Under the pieces are notes generated by a model. That model did not search any database. It was not told where the DNA came from and saw only the letters and a list, made by a program, of their open reading frames with translations. This document shows, one piece after another, positions 25,701-34,200 of a stretch of 46,991 nucleotides of DNA; the stretch's first letter is position 1, and each line of letters begins with the position of its first letter. The position numbers and the translations under genes were made by a program. The DNA is from Phoronis australis (taxonomy: Eukaryota > Phoronida > Phoronidae), in NCBI GenBank assembly GCA_002633005.1, contig NMRA01000169.1:330922-377912 (forward strand). Reading direction: 5' to 3'.

Positions 25701-25935
25701 TGGGTGCATTAACTCATGACCCTTTTATTTCCAGGGTAGTAATACCATTAACGAAGAACTGAACAGGCTAGTGAACGAAGATGGACGAATTCACTTTGTG
25801 CCTTCAAAAATAAGGGATACGTATTTTCTCAGATTTGCTGTATGCGCCACAAGGACTTTGTCGAGAGATGTCGCTTTCGCCTGGTCAGTGATAGTGGAGA
25901 TCGCAGAAAATCTTATAAAGAATAACAATGCGTAG
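11693..25935 (+). CDS. DDC: Aromatic L-amino acid decarboxylase (AADC/DDC), complete, 11 coding exons
   Basis: This is a cytosolic PLP-dependent group II decarboxylase. Known family members turn 5-HTP into serotonin and L-DOPA into dopamine. The join is 11693-11893, 12545-12658, 14146-14268, 14567-14701, 15955-16098, 18712-18873, 19174-19241, 21975-22065, 22534-22632, 24135-24236 and 25735-25935. It gives 479 residues with no internal stop; human DDC has 480. All introns are GT-AG and phase 0 except intron 7 (phase 2). Visible residues: [10 protein letters not shown] (substrate pocket, 72-81), His193 (stacks on PLP), Asp272 and Ala274 in HIDAAYAG, the PLP lysine Lys304 in NFNPHKW, and Tyr333 in the flexible loop, matching human Tyr332. 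Gly353 in PLGRRF matches AADC; histidine decarboxylase has Ser there. This favours a true AADC, but a tyrosine or other aromatic decarboxylase cannot be excluded. No AATAAA is seen within ~900 bases after the stop. Confidence 0.95.
11894..12544 (+). other. AADC intron 1
   Basis: A 651 bp intron, donor GTAAGT and acceptor TTGCAG. It contains an A-rich tract near 12118-12140. I see no other feature in it. Confidence 0.85.
12545..12658 (+). CDS. DDC: AADC exon 2 (residues 68-105)
   Basis: It encodes [18 protein letters not shown] and ends AIGCIGFSW before a GTAACA donor. The HAYFPA motif carries the tyrosine (Tyr80 here) and proline that line the aromatic-substrate pocket in this family. Confidence 0.95.
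12659..14145 (+). other. AADC intron 2
   Basis: A 1487 bp intron. It contains a TAGGCCTA palindrome (13089-13096). A short inverted motif CACCCACATATTTATATGTGG at about 14022 has a relative at 19448 in intron 7. A stretch near 12966 resembles one near 15209 in intron 4. These look like fragments of dispersed repeats. No gene is seen. Confidence 0.7.
14146..14268 (+). CDS. DDC: AADC exon 3 (residues 106-146)
   Basis: It encodes [19 protein letters not shown] through [16 protein letters not shown] is a hallmark of the AADC/HDC family. Acceptor TGTAG, donor GTACTA, phase 0 at both ends. Confidence 0.95.
14567..14701 (+). CDS. DDC: AADC exon 4 (residues 147-191)
   Basis: It encodes [19 protein letters not shown] and ends [10 protein letters not shown]. 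Ser150 in GTASES corresponds to human Ser149, which helps hold the PLP phosphate. Acceptor CCAG, donor GTACCA. The 298 bp intron 3 before it (14269-14566) shows nothing further. Confidence 0.95.
14702..15954 (+). other. AADC intron 4
   Basis: A 1253 bp intron ending TTTTAG. It carries a TGACGTCA palindrome near 15153 and a repeat fragment near 15209 similar to one in intron 2. No gene is seen. Confidence 0.7.
15955..16098 (+). CDS. DDC: AADC exon 5 (residues 192-239)
   Basis: It encodes [19 protein letters not shown] and ends GKIPFF before a GTGAGT donor. His193 is the conserved histidine that stacks on the PLP ring (human His192). Confidence 0.95.
16099..18711 (+). other. AADC intron 5
   Basis: A 2.6 kb intron. 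It contains a G-rich tract (16354-16370), a TGACGTCA palindrome near 16752 and a broken reading frame at 17678-18070 that may come from a transposon (listed separately). No intact gene is seen. Confidence 0.7.
17678..18070 (+). pseudogene. Broken short reading frame, possible transposon-derived ORF start
   Basis: An ATG in good context (CCAACATGG) opens a frame beginning [16 protein letters not shown]. It has one internal TAG (17771-17773), then continues in the same frame with [16 protein letters not shown] and runs to 18070. The acidic, serine-rich start followed by a GYQFE-stop-EYSNEE stretch and an arginine-rich segment recalls the N-terminus of transposon-linked proteins with a P2X7-C-terminus-like zinc domain. 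That is from memory of the motif style only, and no cysteine cluster follows. It could equally be chance. It lies in sense orientation within the intron. Confidence 0.25.
18712..18873 (+). CDS. DDC: AADC exon 6 (residues 240-293)
   Basis: It encodes [16 protein letters not shown], then [20 protein letters not shown], ending LLDGVE. Asp272 binds the pyridine nitrogen of PLP and Ala274 packs on the ring; Thr247 corresponds to human Thr246. Donor GTAGGC. Intron 6 (18874-19173, 300 bp) shows nothing further. Confidence 0.95.
19174..19241 (+). CDS. DDC: AADC exon 7 (residues 294-316)
   Basis: A 68 bp exon encoding [21 protein letters not shown] through the first two bases of Trp316. Lys304 in NFNPHKW forms the Schiff base with PLP. 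Acceptor TTCCAG, donor GTAAGT. This exon creates the gene's only split codon. Confidence 0.95.
19242..21974 (+). other. AADC intron 7
   Basis: A 2.7 kb intron with a phase 2 junction. Its middle is occupied by degenerate tandem units (19615-21000, listed separately). A TAGGCCTA palindrome lies at 19674-19681. Confidence 0.75.
19615..21000. repeat. Degenerate tandem repeat, ~3-4 units of ~310-460 bp
   Basis: Recurring anchors mark the units. One is CTAGTGGCCATTTT-like, near 19790, 20237, 20660 and 20972. A second is ACTACCGGTGTG-like, at 19623, 20081 and 20511. A third is TCAACCAA with GCTNTGG-like text near 19850, 20295 and 20720. Spacing is about 447, 423 and 312 bp. The units are strongly diverged, so the array is old or built from serial insertions. 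No conserved reading frame runs through them. Confidence 0.75.
21975..22065 (+). CDS. DDC: AADC exon 8 (residues 316-346)
   Basis: It encodes the end of Trp316, then [20 protein letters not shown] and [10 protein letters not shown]. This is the mobile catalytic loop. Tyr333 in DPLYLKH aligns with human Tyr332, needed for decarboxylation rather than oxidative deamination. The loop is two residues shorter than human AADC just before DYRHW. Acceptor TTGCAG, donor GTAAGT. Confidence 0.95.
22066..22533 (+). other. AADC intron 8
   Basis: A 468 bp intron with nothing notable apart from a TAGGCCTA palindrome at 22321-22328. Confidence 0.8.
22534..22632 (+). CDS. DDC: AADC exon 9 (residues 347-379)
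   Basis: It encodes [20 protein letters not shown] and ends LQEIIRK. Gly353 in PLGRRF matches AADC; histidine decarboxylases typically have Ser there. Acceptor TTCAG, donor GTAAAA. Confidence 0.95.
22672..22732. repeat. (AC)n microsatellite
   Basis: About 30 uninterrupted AC units followed by a short AT run, starting 40 bases downstream of the exon 9 donor. It is likely length-polymorphic. Confidence 0.95.
23050..23848. mobile_element. Inverted-repeat (MITE/foldback-like) element in AADC intron 9
   Basis: The left arm (about 23050-23150) and right arm (about 23750-23848) are inverted copies of roughly 100 bp. The best-conserved core is GAATTCACAAAACTAAGCGA at about 23116, matched on the opposite strand near 23765-23785. 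Matching then continues outward at about 70%. The ~600 bp between the arms is AT-rich with GTCTTAA/TTAAGAC motifs and no coding frame. This fits a non-autonomous DNA element. No target-site duplication was identified. Confidence 0.55.
24135..24236 (+). CDS. DDC: AADC exon 10 (residues 380-413)
   Basis: It encodes [20 protein letters not shown] and ends [11 protein letters not shown] before a GTAGGT donor. The GLVCFRLK motif is conserved in the C-terminal domain of AADC and HDC. Confidence 0.95.
24237..25734 (+). other. AADC intron 10
   Basis: A 1.5 kb intron. Around 24735-24850 it has repeated TTTCCGC motifs, and near 25080-25110 a T-rich tract. A 37-codon frame at 24956-25069 was considered and rejected. 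No gene is recognised. Confidence 0.7.
25735..25935 (+). CDS. DDC: AADC exon 11 (residues 414-479 and stop)
   Basis: It encodes [20 protein letters not shown], then a FVPSKIRD segment and [12 protein letters not shown], ending IKNNNA with TAG at 25933-25935. It follows the family C-terminus to within a residue or two of the expected length. Acceptor TTCCAG. Confidence 0.95.
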   Translation, partial: GSNTINEELNRLVNEDGRIHFVPSKIRDTYFLRFAVCATRTLSRDVAFAWSVIVEIAENLIKNNNA

Positions 25936-26812
25936 CCCAAGTATAACTGCTGTAACGGCAAACCTTAGTTAGGAAAGCACTGAAGTGTGCCCGTTTGTCT
26001 TCGAATTTGTGCATTGTGAATATTATTGGTTGTAAAATTGAGAACTGAGGCCGATAAGAATAATTATTTCCGTGCTGATATTTTATCTTCAATGTATGTT
26101 TGTGTCTCCGTGTTCATTTCAATCAATCCTTGTTGATACATAACGGCTTTTTATTATATTAGTGTATTCTCGTAAATATCGAGATGTTGCTTCTCACCAA
26201 AGCCTAAGGTCTCCATTCTCATGCTCGAAACTTAACCAATCACGTCGCATTGTTGTAGTTCAAATTTTCAAATTCACTCCACTCAAGCTAGTCATTATAT
26301 TGGTCAGTCCACATTTTGGGTACAGACTAAAGACCCCCGCCGGGCCAAAAGACGTAAAATATAAACATCTTGCAAACTAATGTATAGTGCAGAGGCGGAT
26401 GAAAATTTCGTGGGCTATGAAGCCTGTTCAGCATGGGCGGCTGCCTGAGTTCCACATGGGACTGCGACATTTTTTCCGTAAAGGTATCCGTTACTTCATC
26501 ACCGGCACTCCATCCAGTTTTAGAAAACGAGGCTCGTGCAGTATGGCCGTTTTCTCCTGTAGTGTAGAGTAAAAACAAAAACGTTACGGTCTCTGGTAAA
26601 ACTCTAGTCATAAGTAGCATGTGCATCAAATCGGATTTCATCGATTGGTCTACAGTATGTTGTTCTAGCCTGTGCCCTTGGGTTTCATGAGATCGAGGCC
26701 GATTTTGACATGTTATGACGAAATCTCTCAGCCCGGTTGTACTGACGTAGTGGGTTTTACGGTATATATATCGTTGACGTTAGGATTAAAGTCCATGTTC
26801 ACTTAACCGCCC

Positions 26813-26990
26813 ATCCCCAAATTTAGGTGGATTTTCGATTTAAGCACCCGCTACTCGGCTAAGCTCACCTCTGCGATTATGAAGATGTCCAGTTAAACGC
26901 CCACCTCTCGGTTAAGCGCCCATCCCCGACTTTTAAACATTGAAGATTAAGCGCCCAGTGCTAAGGAAGCGCGCGATTCCCCGACTTTTA
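26813..26990. repeat. Cluster of TTAA-GCGCCCA motifs (possible transposon subterminal repeats)
   Basis: Five variants of TTAA(G/C/A)CGCCCA occur in about 150 bp (26813, about 26850, 26894, 26919 and 26949). CCCCGACTTTTA occurs twice (about 26927 and 26978). Such arrays are typical of subterminal repeats of DNA transposons, but I cannot define element ends or a class. Confidence 0.45.
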
Positions 26991-27939
26991 GATAAAGTTC
27001 GACGACAACAATGAATGCAACGACGGCCTTGGAGAAGGCAGTTTGGCAATGTGAATTATAATACAACAAGTAAAACATTATTGTCCCGGGTCATGGATTT
27101 ATTTCAAAATAAAATACTTGAACGTTTTGCCAGTTTATTTTCTTCCCATGTTCGCAAAAGTTTACGAGCCTCGCCGTCTTCAATACCTCCACTTTCAGCA
27201 ATGCTGTCTGCCGCGCAAAGTTTCCGTCTGGAGTACTATCCGTAGAAGTTACATCTGTTAAATTGGAGTGTGGTACTTACTAAAAGTCCTTAACCCCTCG
27301 GGAGCGTCCAACTCCCATCTTATGGAATGGTGCAATGATTAGAATGGCGAAACAGGTGCATGCAGGGACACGAGTTAGATGACGACAGTGTTGGAATTCT
27401 GAGTAGGGATAATAATTGGTTCGAAAAAGGTTTCAAGGAGGCCATCTTTATAAAGGCATTTAATATCCATCACTCAATAGACACGGGAGGTGGTAGGTTT
27501 TCTCTGTCTACTTCTTGCGAGTGCACTACGGGAAGCTCCACTTGCCCAGCCATTTTAGTCATTCAACCATTCCTCAAGAAGTGAGACCCATGCTCCAGTG
27601 GGGTTAACAACTTTTTAGTAAGTACATTTGTCAGACGATTGACTGTGGGTTTCTTTAAAAGGTAGCTATGCTTTGAGATTGTGCGTAGATGGAGAGTGAA
27701 TATTCAAATCCTGAAATTAATTTATTATATGATAACCCCTAATTAGACAAATGAAACCTATTGTTAATTAAGTAATCAACTACAAAGAGTAACTACGCTA
27801 GCGCCCTCTTTAAAAATTACTTTAATCAAACAACCAAAACGATCAAATGTCTTATCTGCTATCCAAGCTAGGACTCTCCACTTGTTGGATGTCTGTCATG
27901 TTGGTGAATCTTCGAACTACACACACTGTATAGCGACAG

Positions 27940-28075
27940 TGTACTTGCTGGTCACCGTCTCTGGTGATTCAACACTTGCAGTCAATTTCTTCTACCCGCG
28001 ATTCTTCTTGCTGGTCACAGTCTCCGGCTGATGACGCAACACTTCAGGTAGTATCTTACTACCCACAATGCAAGT
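27940..28075. repeat. Short direct repeat, two units of ~65-70 bp
   Basis: CTTGCTGGTCAC starts both units (about 27943 and 28009). Each continues with an imperfect CGTCTCTGGTGATTCAACACT-like stretch. They are non-coding. Confidence 0.5.
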
Positions 28076-31018
28076 GACAAGCTCTTAGTTAACTTCCTGT
28101 TCGTTAACCCTTGCCCTTGCCAAGATCCTTTCTAGAATCTTCCACGAGATGGCTCTGTCGTACAATTGCTTCTGTACACTGTAGCAAGTCTTTATGCTTC
28201 AACTACTCTAATTATCTTGTTGGCACATAATATAACATTCTACTTACTTTGTGATTGGCTAATAAAAACCACATGATCATATCCACTCATATTATTGGCT
28301 GTTAGGCCTACAATTTGTTCTCAGAATATTCTAGAATCTCTAGAGTACTTTGACCCCAGAACCCAAAGTTGTAAACACCATCTAAAAATAGATTTCGACG
28401 TTAAAATACATGTCAACAAGTCTGACCCCATGAAGTTTAAAAGTACATATCCATAAATTTTGGGCAACTTAAAATGGATCTATTCTTACTAATTACTTAA
28501 TCAATATTTATTCTGACAACATTCTAGCTCAGAACAGATCCAATTTTTTTATTATGAACTTCACTGAATGGATTAAGATTTACATTTCAAGATGAATATG
28601 TTGTATTGATTACTCAAACTGTTTTGATAAGGACTGGGTTCAGGTGCCCGATTAGACACGTAATCTATCTGCAAATATAACTATTTACGGTCTGGAGCCC
28701 GATATACGATCAGAGAAGTGCTAAATACTAACGTTTTCAACGTTACATGTAAGTTTGATTTCCATATAAATACAGCCTCATTGCCCAGGACAGAAGCTTT
28801 AAAGATGTATTTGCATGCTCCTAACTATGCTATTGTATAGCAGGAACTAAACGACAATGCTATTTTAACATAATACGCTTAATGAAGTGCAGTTGTATTC
28901 ACTGACAACTTGTAAATGTGTAAACATAGAATTCTGCAAATAGGTGATCTTTGCACTAATGCCGTACTCGCGGGCTCAAATAGCCTGCATGATGCAGCAC
29001 CACGTCACGATACTTACTGGAGATGGTTCAGGGCTTTGCGACGGATCATTTTCAGTACAAAATTCGTTCTTAAAAACATTTGACCTACTATACATTCATG
29101 TCGTTGTGTTTCTAACTAATTTGGCCAAGAAATCACAGAAGTAAGGAATTAGCCTGAAAGCTTCGACTTTCATCTACTAGTTCTTTCGTACAATGAGATA
29201 TGTCTATGTAGTCTCACGCAATAAAATTTGGCTCGCGCCTAAGACAGCCCTGTCACAAAAATGTTATGTAATCGAGTTGTCTTCGACCAACTCAAAGTCT
29301 CGAAAGAAGATTACCGGAAATATACGCACTTCTGTTCCCGTTCATTTTAGCCCGAAGCAGCCGTTTTGGGCAGATTGCTCGACACTTTAATGCATTTGAT
29401 GATGCTTTGTGAAAATTACACGAAAGATGGAGGAGGCAGAACAGGCGTGGTGGATGAAGATTTCAACTGAAAAATTGACAATGAAAATGAGTCGCAATGT
29501 CTTCATTTGACAAAGACAAGTGAGTGTTTTTTATGAATCATTTCTCGTTTGATGTGGCGTGGTTCATTTTCTGAAGTTCACAGATGGATAACTAAAAAAA
29601 CGAGAGCGCTTGGAGGAGCGACACTTGGCGGAATTAATCGAAAAGACGACGATGAGGGGGACGACGACAATCATGACGATCAAGGCGGCAATTATGAATA
29701 ACACGATAACATTCATGTGACTAGCGAAGAAATCAAATAGAGAGCATACAATCAACTACAATAAAAAAACAATAGATGGCGCAACATGGCGGCCCAGTCT
29801 ACAGTAGGACAATGCTGGCTGGGTCAGTCTGGGTCAACTATGCATAACCAAAACAAAGTGAACTGAAAGCCAGCCAGCTGGGTCCTTGCATACATGTAGG
29901 TGACCGAATTGGAACAACGGTATCCGAAAATCTCGAATAATTCAAAAAGTAGACGTCGTAGCGCAAAATGGAAAATATTTTCTGGAAGCCCGTTCAAAAC
30001 TCTATCTAAAGTGATAGTTTGGCAAAAATCCAAAAATTTTTCAAAAAATTGAAAATCTGCCGGTTTTTTTGAAATTCAAAGTCAAATAACTCGAAAACGT
30101 TAAGTCTGAGAAATACGCTCTCGCAGACTTTTTGAAAGAGCATACTTCATGGAATGCACATGCAAAAATTCATATCATTTGCTCTTCCCGTTAAAAACGC
30201 GACCCCAGAACGATTGAAAACGTGTGAGCATGCGCCACAGCCGCCATCTTGAAAGTGACTTCCGGTTAAACAAAATTTTATAAAAGCTTATTAAACTCAA
30301 CAAACACGTGACCAGTTTGAAAGTGATTGGTTTGCAAATGCGCCCTCTACAGGAGAAAACGTTTTTGGCCATATTTCGGGGTGCGCGTCTCCATGGAGGA
30401 CGTGAGGTAATCTGCAGACATTCTAAATCAAGATAGTCACCTGACAAGGATAACGTGATAAATAAATTATTTTGTCACACGTTATTACAAAAGCACGCTG
30501 GGGGAATATTTAAAAAGTCCAAGTACGATTTACTTTACATTCACGTTACCATCGCAGGACACAGCTGCTTACACTTCAGGGTTTGTTTTCACGGAATTCC
30601 AGCTAGCAATATCTCATAAAATATACCTTATTCGCTTACATTTTTTAAAATGCCGAAAAGAGCGATATATCATTAAACCAATTTTTTGCAATCAACAAGC
30701 GAACGTCGAAACTAGAGAACTATGCCTAATCCCAGCTTGGCTGCAGCCATTTTGATAGGAGGTTTATGGTTTGTTTTCCCTTTTCGTGAAATTGCTGGAA
30801 ATTGCTGGAAATTAATGTCAGTCCCCATCAAAGTATTTATACGTAAGTCCGAAACACACCAACATGCTGGCATAGATTCTAACCTTTTTGCCTCTCATAG
30901 GGGTTCAGTGGCAGTGGAACATACCCCGATTGTAAATGAACTCACCCGAGTGCAACGTACGCAGATAACCTTTTTGGATTTCTTACTGATTCCCGGTGTT
31001 AACCTGGGGCTCAAACTG

Positions 31019-31112
31019 TGACGTCAATAAGAGCGTGTGAGGGCCAATCCAGACGGCCTGTGCAGGAGAGAAATTTTATAAGCGTCATTCTCCGACGTAC
31101 AAGAGTTAGCTG
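31019..31112 (+). promoter_or_regulatory. Candidate promoter of the ASMT-like gene: CRE, CCAAT and TATA-like boxes
   Basis: A perfect cAMP-response element TGACGTCA lies at 31019-31026, a CCAAT box at 31043-31047 and a TATA-like TTTTATAAG at 31075-31083. They sit about 165, 140 and 105 bases upstream of the ATG, in the usual order and spacing of a class II promoter. Transcription would then start near 31105-31115, leaving a 5' UTR of about 75 bases. Pineal ASMT and AANAT are cAMP-responsive in vertebrates; carrying that over to this gene is inference. Confidence 0.5.
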
Positions 31113-31183
31113 ACGGGCGCAAAAGTAGAGAGTGCGTTTGTGATTATTACCAGGAGTAAGCGCAACGTGATTAGGCGTAAACC

Positions 31184-31261
31184 ATGGATGAAAAATGGCT
31201 GACCGAAATTAATGGATTTGATACTATTATTGATATCAGCAGGGAATACATGAAGACTCGA
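31184..31261 (+). CDS. ASMT: ASMT-like exon 1 (residues 1-26)
   Basis: The start codon lies in a strong context (AAACCATGG). It encodes MDEKWLTEINGFDTIIDISR and ends EYMKTR, then donor GTAAGT. The split before VL matches, from memory, the exon 1/2 boundary of vertebrate ASMT (…FMVSQ|VLFAA). The exon is short and weakly conserved, so the start is supported mainly by position, phase and context. Confidence 0.75.
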
Positions 31262-34200
31262 GTAAGTTATATTTAGAGATCCTCTAAGGGTGTCAGTGTC
31301 TTAGAAGGTAAATATGAAAATTCATCCTAAATATTAAATTCTGTGTTCCGTCATCTCCATGGTCGTATATCAACATGACTTTGTTTTTGTAGGACAGTAT
31401 TTTGCAATTTTTGTATTGGGTTAACTTGATTGACTTCGCCGGCTACACTGGGTTAACTAGGTGTGATATATCTGATTGGTCTGTACGACATAATTCGTCA
31501 TAGAGAAAATATCAGATGTCTTAGTCAGTTGACCCCACGTGCAGCCGTAGATAAGCACAGGCGTCCTCAGCTTCTGATTGTCCCCAATACACCATATGAT
31601 ACTACAAGGTATGACACTCCCGACAGGTGCTTCACTTCATCCGTCCATATCAAACACAAAACTCAATAAATTTACACCAAACGAGGTTTCAACAAACCAT
31701 TAGCAATTGTTCTTTCTTCTAATACCATTCACGGTGTCCTGCTCTAGCGAGATCGCAACAAATTCGCGGTCAAAGCACAAAAATGTTCCCCAAAAGCCAA
31801 CGCATCGAGGCCTCCTTGGACGGTTCGAGGTCAAGGACGGTACGGCAATTGCCGATTTGTCACGGAGTGTCACGACATCGATAACTCCAAACCATTTCGT
31901 AGCCTTCCGTGATTAACCCAAAGATACCAAAGATACTTTGAAGATACTATAAAATCTTTGATGAACAGGCAATTGCCGTCCATCCGTAACTCATCGGATA
32001 ATTCCGTAACGTCCTTGACCTCGAACCGTCCAAGGAGGCTCGATGCGTTGGCTGTTTGGGAACATTTTTGTGCTTTGACCGCGAATTTGTTGAGATCTCG
32101 CTGGAGCAGGTATTAGAAGAAAGAACAATTGCTAATGGTTTGTTGAAACCTTGTTTTGTGTAAATTTATTGAGTTTGTGTTTGAAATGGACGGCTGAAGT
32201 GAAGCACCCGTAGAATTTCTGGTCGGGAGTGTCATACCTTGTAGTATTATGCATGGTATATTGGGGACGATCAAAAGCTGAGGACGCCTGTGTAGATAAG
32301 GTGCAGTCTTCATTGTTTTTGCATCAGGTGTTGAACGCCGCCCTGAATCTGGGGGTGTTCGAGATCTTGGATAAAGCGGGAGAACCCTTAAGTGCGCGAA
32401 ATATAGCTGCAAAAGGCGGTTTCGATCCTGAAAACACCGAGGAGTTCCTAAATGTCTGCGTTGGCCTCAAATTGCTGGAGAAGAAACTGTCAGATAAAGC
32501 CGAAGGTATGAACTTTGTCTATTTCTCAAATAAAACGGGAACGCCCGAAGCATGTTTTAATTTGTCAGCCATTGCAACGCCCAACACATTGGATACAAGT
32601 CTGTTCAGTAAAAAGGTAGCACTGTGGTATGTTGTTTAACATGGCTTCTCATTGGTTAAAGTAATGAAAGCGACGTCCTAACATTCAGTCATTCTCATTG
32701 GTTGAAATCTGGGAAACCCCTTTCAGTTTACTCTTAGGTAGTATGGCGACCACCTTTGACTTGAATAGTTGCAATTTATTAAAATGGGCAGTGATAGAAG
32801 TAAACAAAATCAAGGGAACCTCGATCGTGTGGCTTAAGCTCAAACAATTACAGTGCATAAAGGCGTGTGCAAGTTGTGGCCACTGATGTGATCGGTATAC
32901 TTCCCACCAAGGCATGCGCATTGATGCCCACTCACGGAATTCCGCGAGTCGTTCATCATGTTTCCAAAAGGCCACTTTTCAGTATAGGTGGCTCTGTGTC
33001 AAAGGGTAGGGCAAAGTTGGACAAGTAAAAAAATTTTTTTTTTTGCAATCCCTTATAGCAGAGACCCCTGTTGTTTTGTAAGGACGTTTTGCAGTCTGCG
33101 ACAGAGGGCAGTAATTGTACTTCATTCGCCATTTTGAAGGGGTCTGCTACGAGTGTTTGACGTAAGTATTGCCTTGAATTTTTTGTTAACCGCTAAAATG
33201 TGTAAATTTTAAAATGCGATTACTATTGAATGATGGATATGATCTGGGGACAGGTAAATTGTTTTTGAATCGTGATACAAGGTACATTCATCGATGGTAG
33301 CTACAGTTATGTTATTTAGCCTTCCTGTTAAAAGATATGGACACATTTATTTTTCGAGGACGGGGTGATGTTAGCAAGTATGCCGTGGGATTTTTTTACT
33401 TTGGTTTAATATTTTCAAATAATTTGTTTTTCAGTATGCCATGTTAATTCGTTTTAAGAATGTCAATCTCAAATATTCCCAAGACGACCTGTGGGAAGCT
33501 GTGTAACTCAGCAATGAAGGAAAGATGAGCCAAAATGAAGCATGAATAATTTGGTATACTGCGGGGAACTCTGCAATTAGGATAAATCAAACAGACACAA
33601 AAGTGTAAGGTATCCAATCTACTACTGCATAAAAGCAATCTTTGACTGTGTTTCGTCAATGTCAGACTAGGGATCTTTGAGATCCGAGGTAAATGGTTTA
33701 AAAGCGGTCGTAAAGCAGACATATTCAAAAGCAATATGCCTGGATCGGACTGAGGAAAGGGCTTAATGAAACGTCAATATGCGAGTTTGATAACAAGGAT
33801 GTGCGAAAGTATATCTGGATCGCGCGCCAAAGTAAGTCCCGATATTAAAAAACACTTACTTCAGAAATTTAGAGGAGACTTCTCATATTGTAAATTACGA
33901 CGAGACGAACCTCAGCAACGAACACAAAAGATGCATTTTTCGTAGGGGCGTGAAATATCCTGACCGCGCACTAAACAGAACCAAAGGATGTGTTTTACGG
34001 ATGTTTGCCGGAACGGACAGTGAACATTGAGATCTTTTCTTCGTGCTTTTGCTTGAGTCCTAACATCTGGTGAACACTTGGATTAAAGGTGGCTCAGAGA
34101 AACCCCACTACAACAGGTCAAAGTCGGCGTGGTTCGGGGCAATAACGTTCTTAGACTGGTTTCGTATTATCATAGTTCCCCGGACGCGAAAAAATGCAGG

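Larger units (their letters stand above)
25936..31018. other. Intergenic region between AADC and the ASMT-like gene
   Basis: About 5.1 kb with no recognisable gene. It contains a cluster of TTAANCGCCCA motifs (26813-26990), a two-copy direct repeat near 27940-28075, a TAGGCCTA palindrome (28303-28310) and scattered short frames without family resemblance. I looked for an arylalkylamine N-acetyltransferase, which would complete the pathway, and saw none. Confidence 0.65.

Noticed and set aside
29564-29755. Minus-strand hydrophobic frame resembling a membrane segment
   Set aside because: It arises from a GAC/GAT-rich low-complexity stretch read on the other strand, with no start context or neighbours.
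29789-30260. ATGGCGGC motifs on both strands (29789 +, about 30250 -) suggesting promoters of divergent genes
   Set aside because: Both frames stop within about 30 codons with no donor site I trust. The similarity to YY1-type starts alone is not enough.
30722-31021. 99-codon frame just upstream of the ASMT-like promoter
   Set aside because: There is no recognisable domain or splice signal, and the frame ends at the CRE. The 5' flank reading is better supported.
32229-32327. Extension of ASMT-like exon 2 upstream to an ATG at 32253 or an earlier in-frame start
   Set aside because: This part is the right arm of the inverted repeat. A clean pyrimidine tract and AG at 32327 join exon 2 to exon 1 at the expected family position and phase.
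32506-32639. Continuation of ASMT-like exon 2 past GTATGA
   Set aside because: The residues there do not fit the family, while exon 3 at 41655 fits in motif and phase. From 32616 on it is the MITE.
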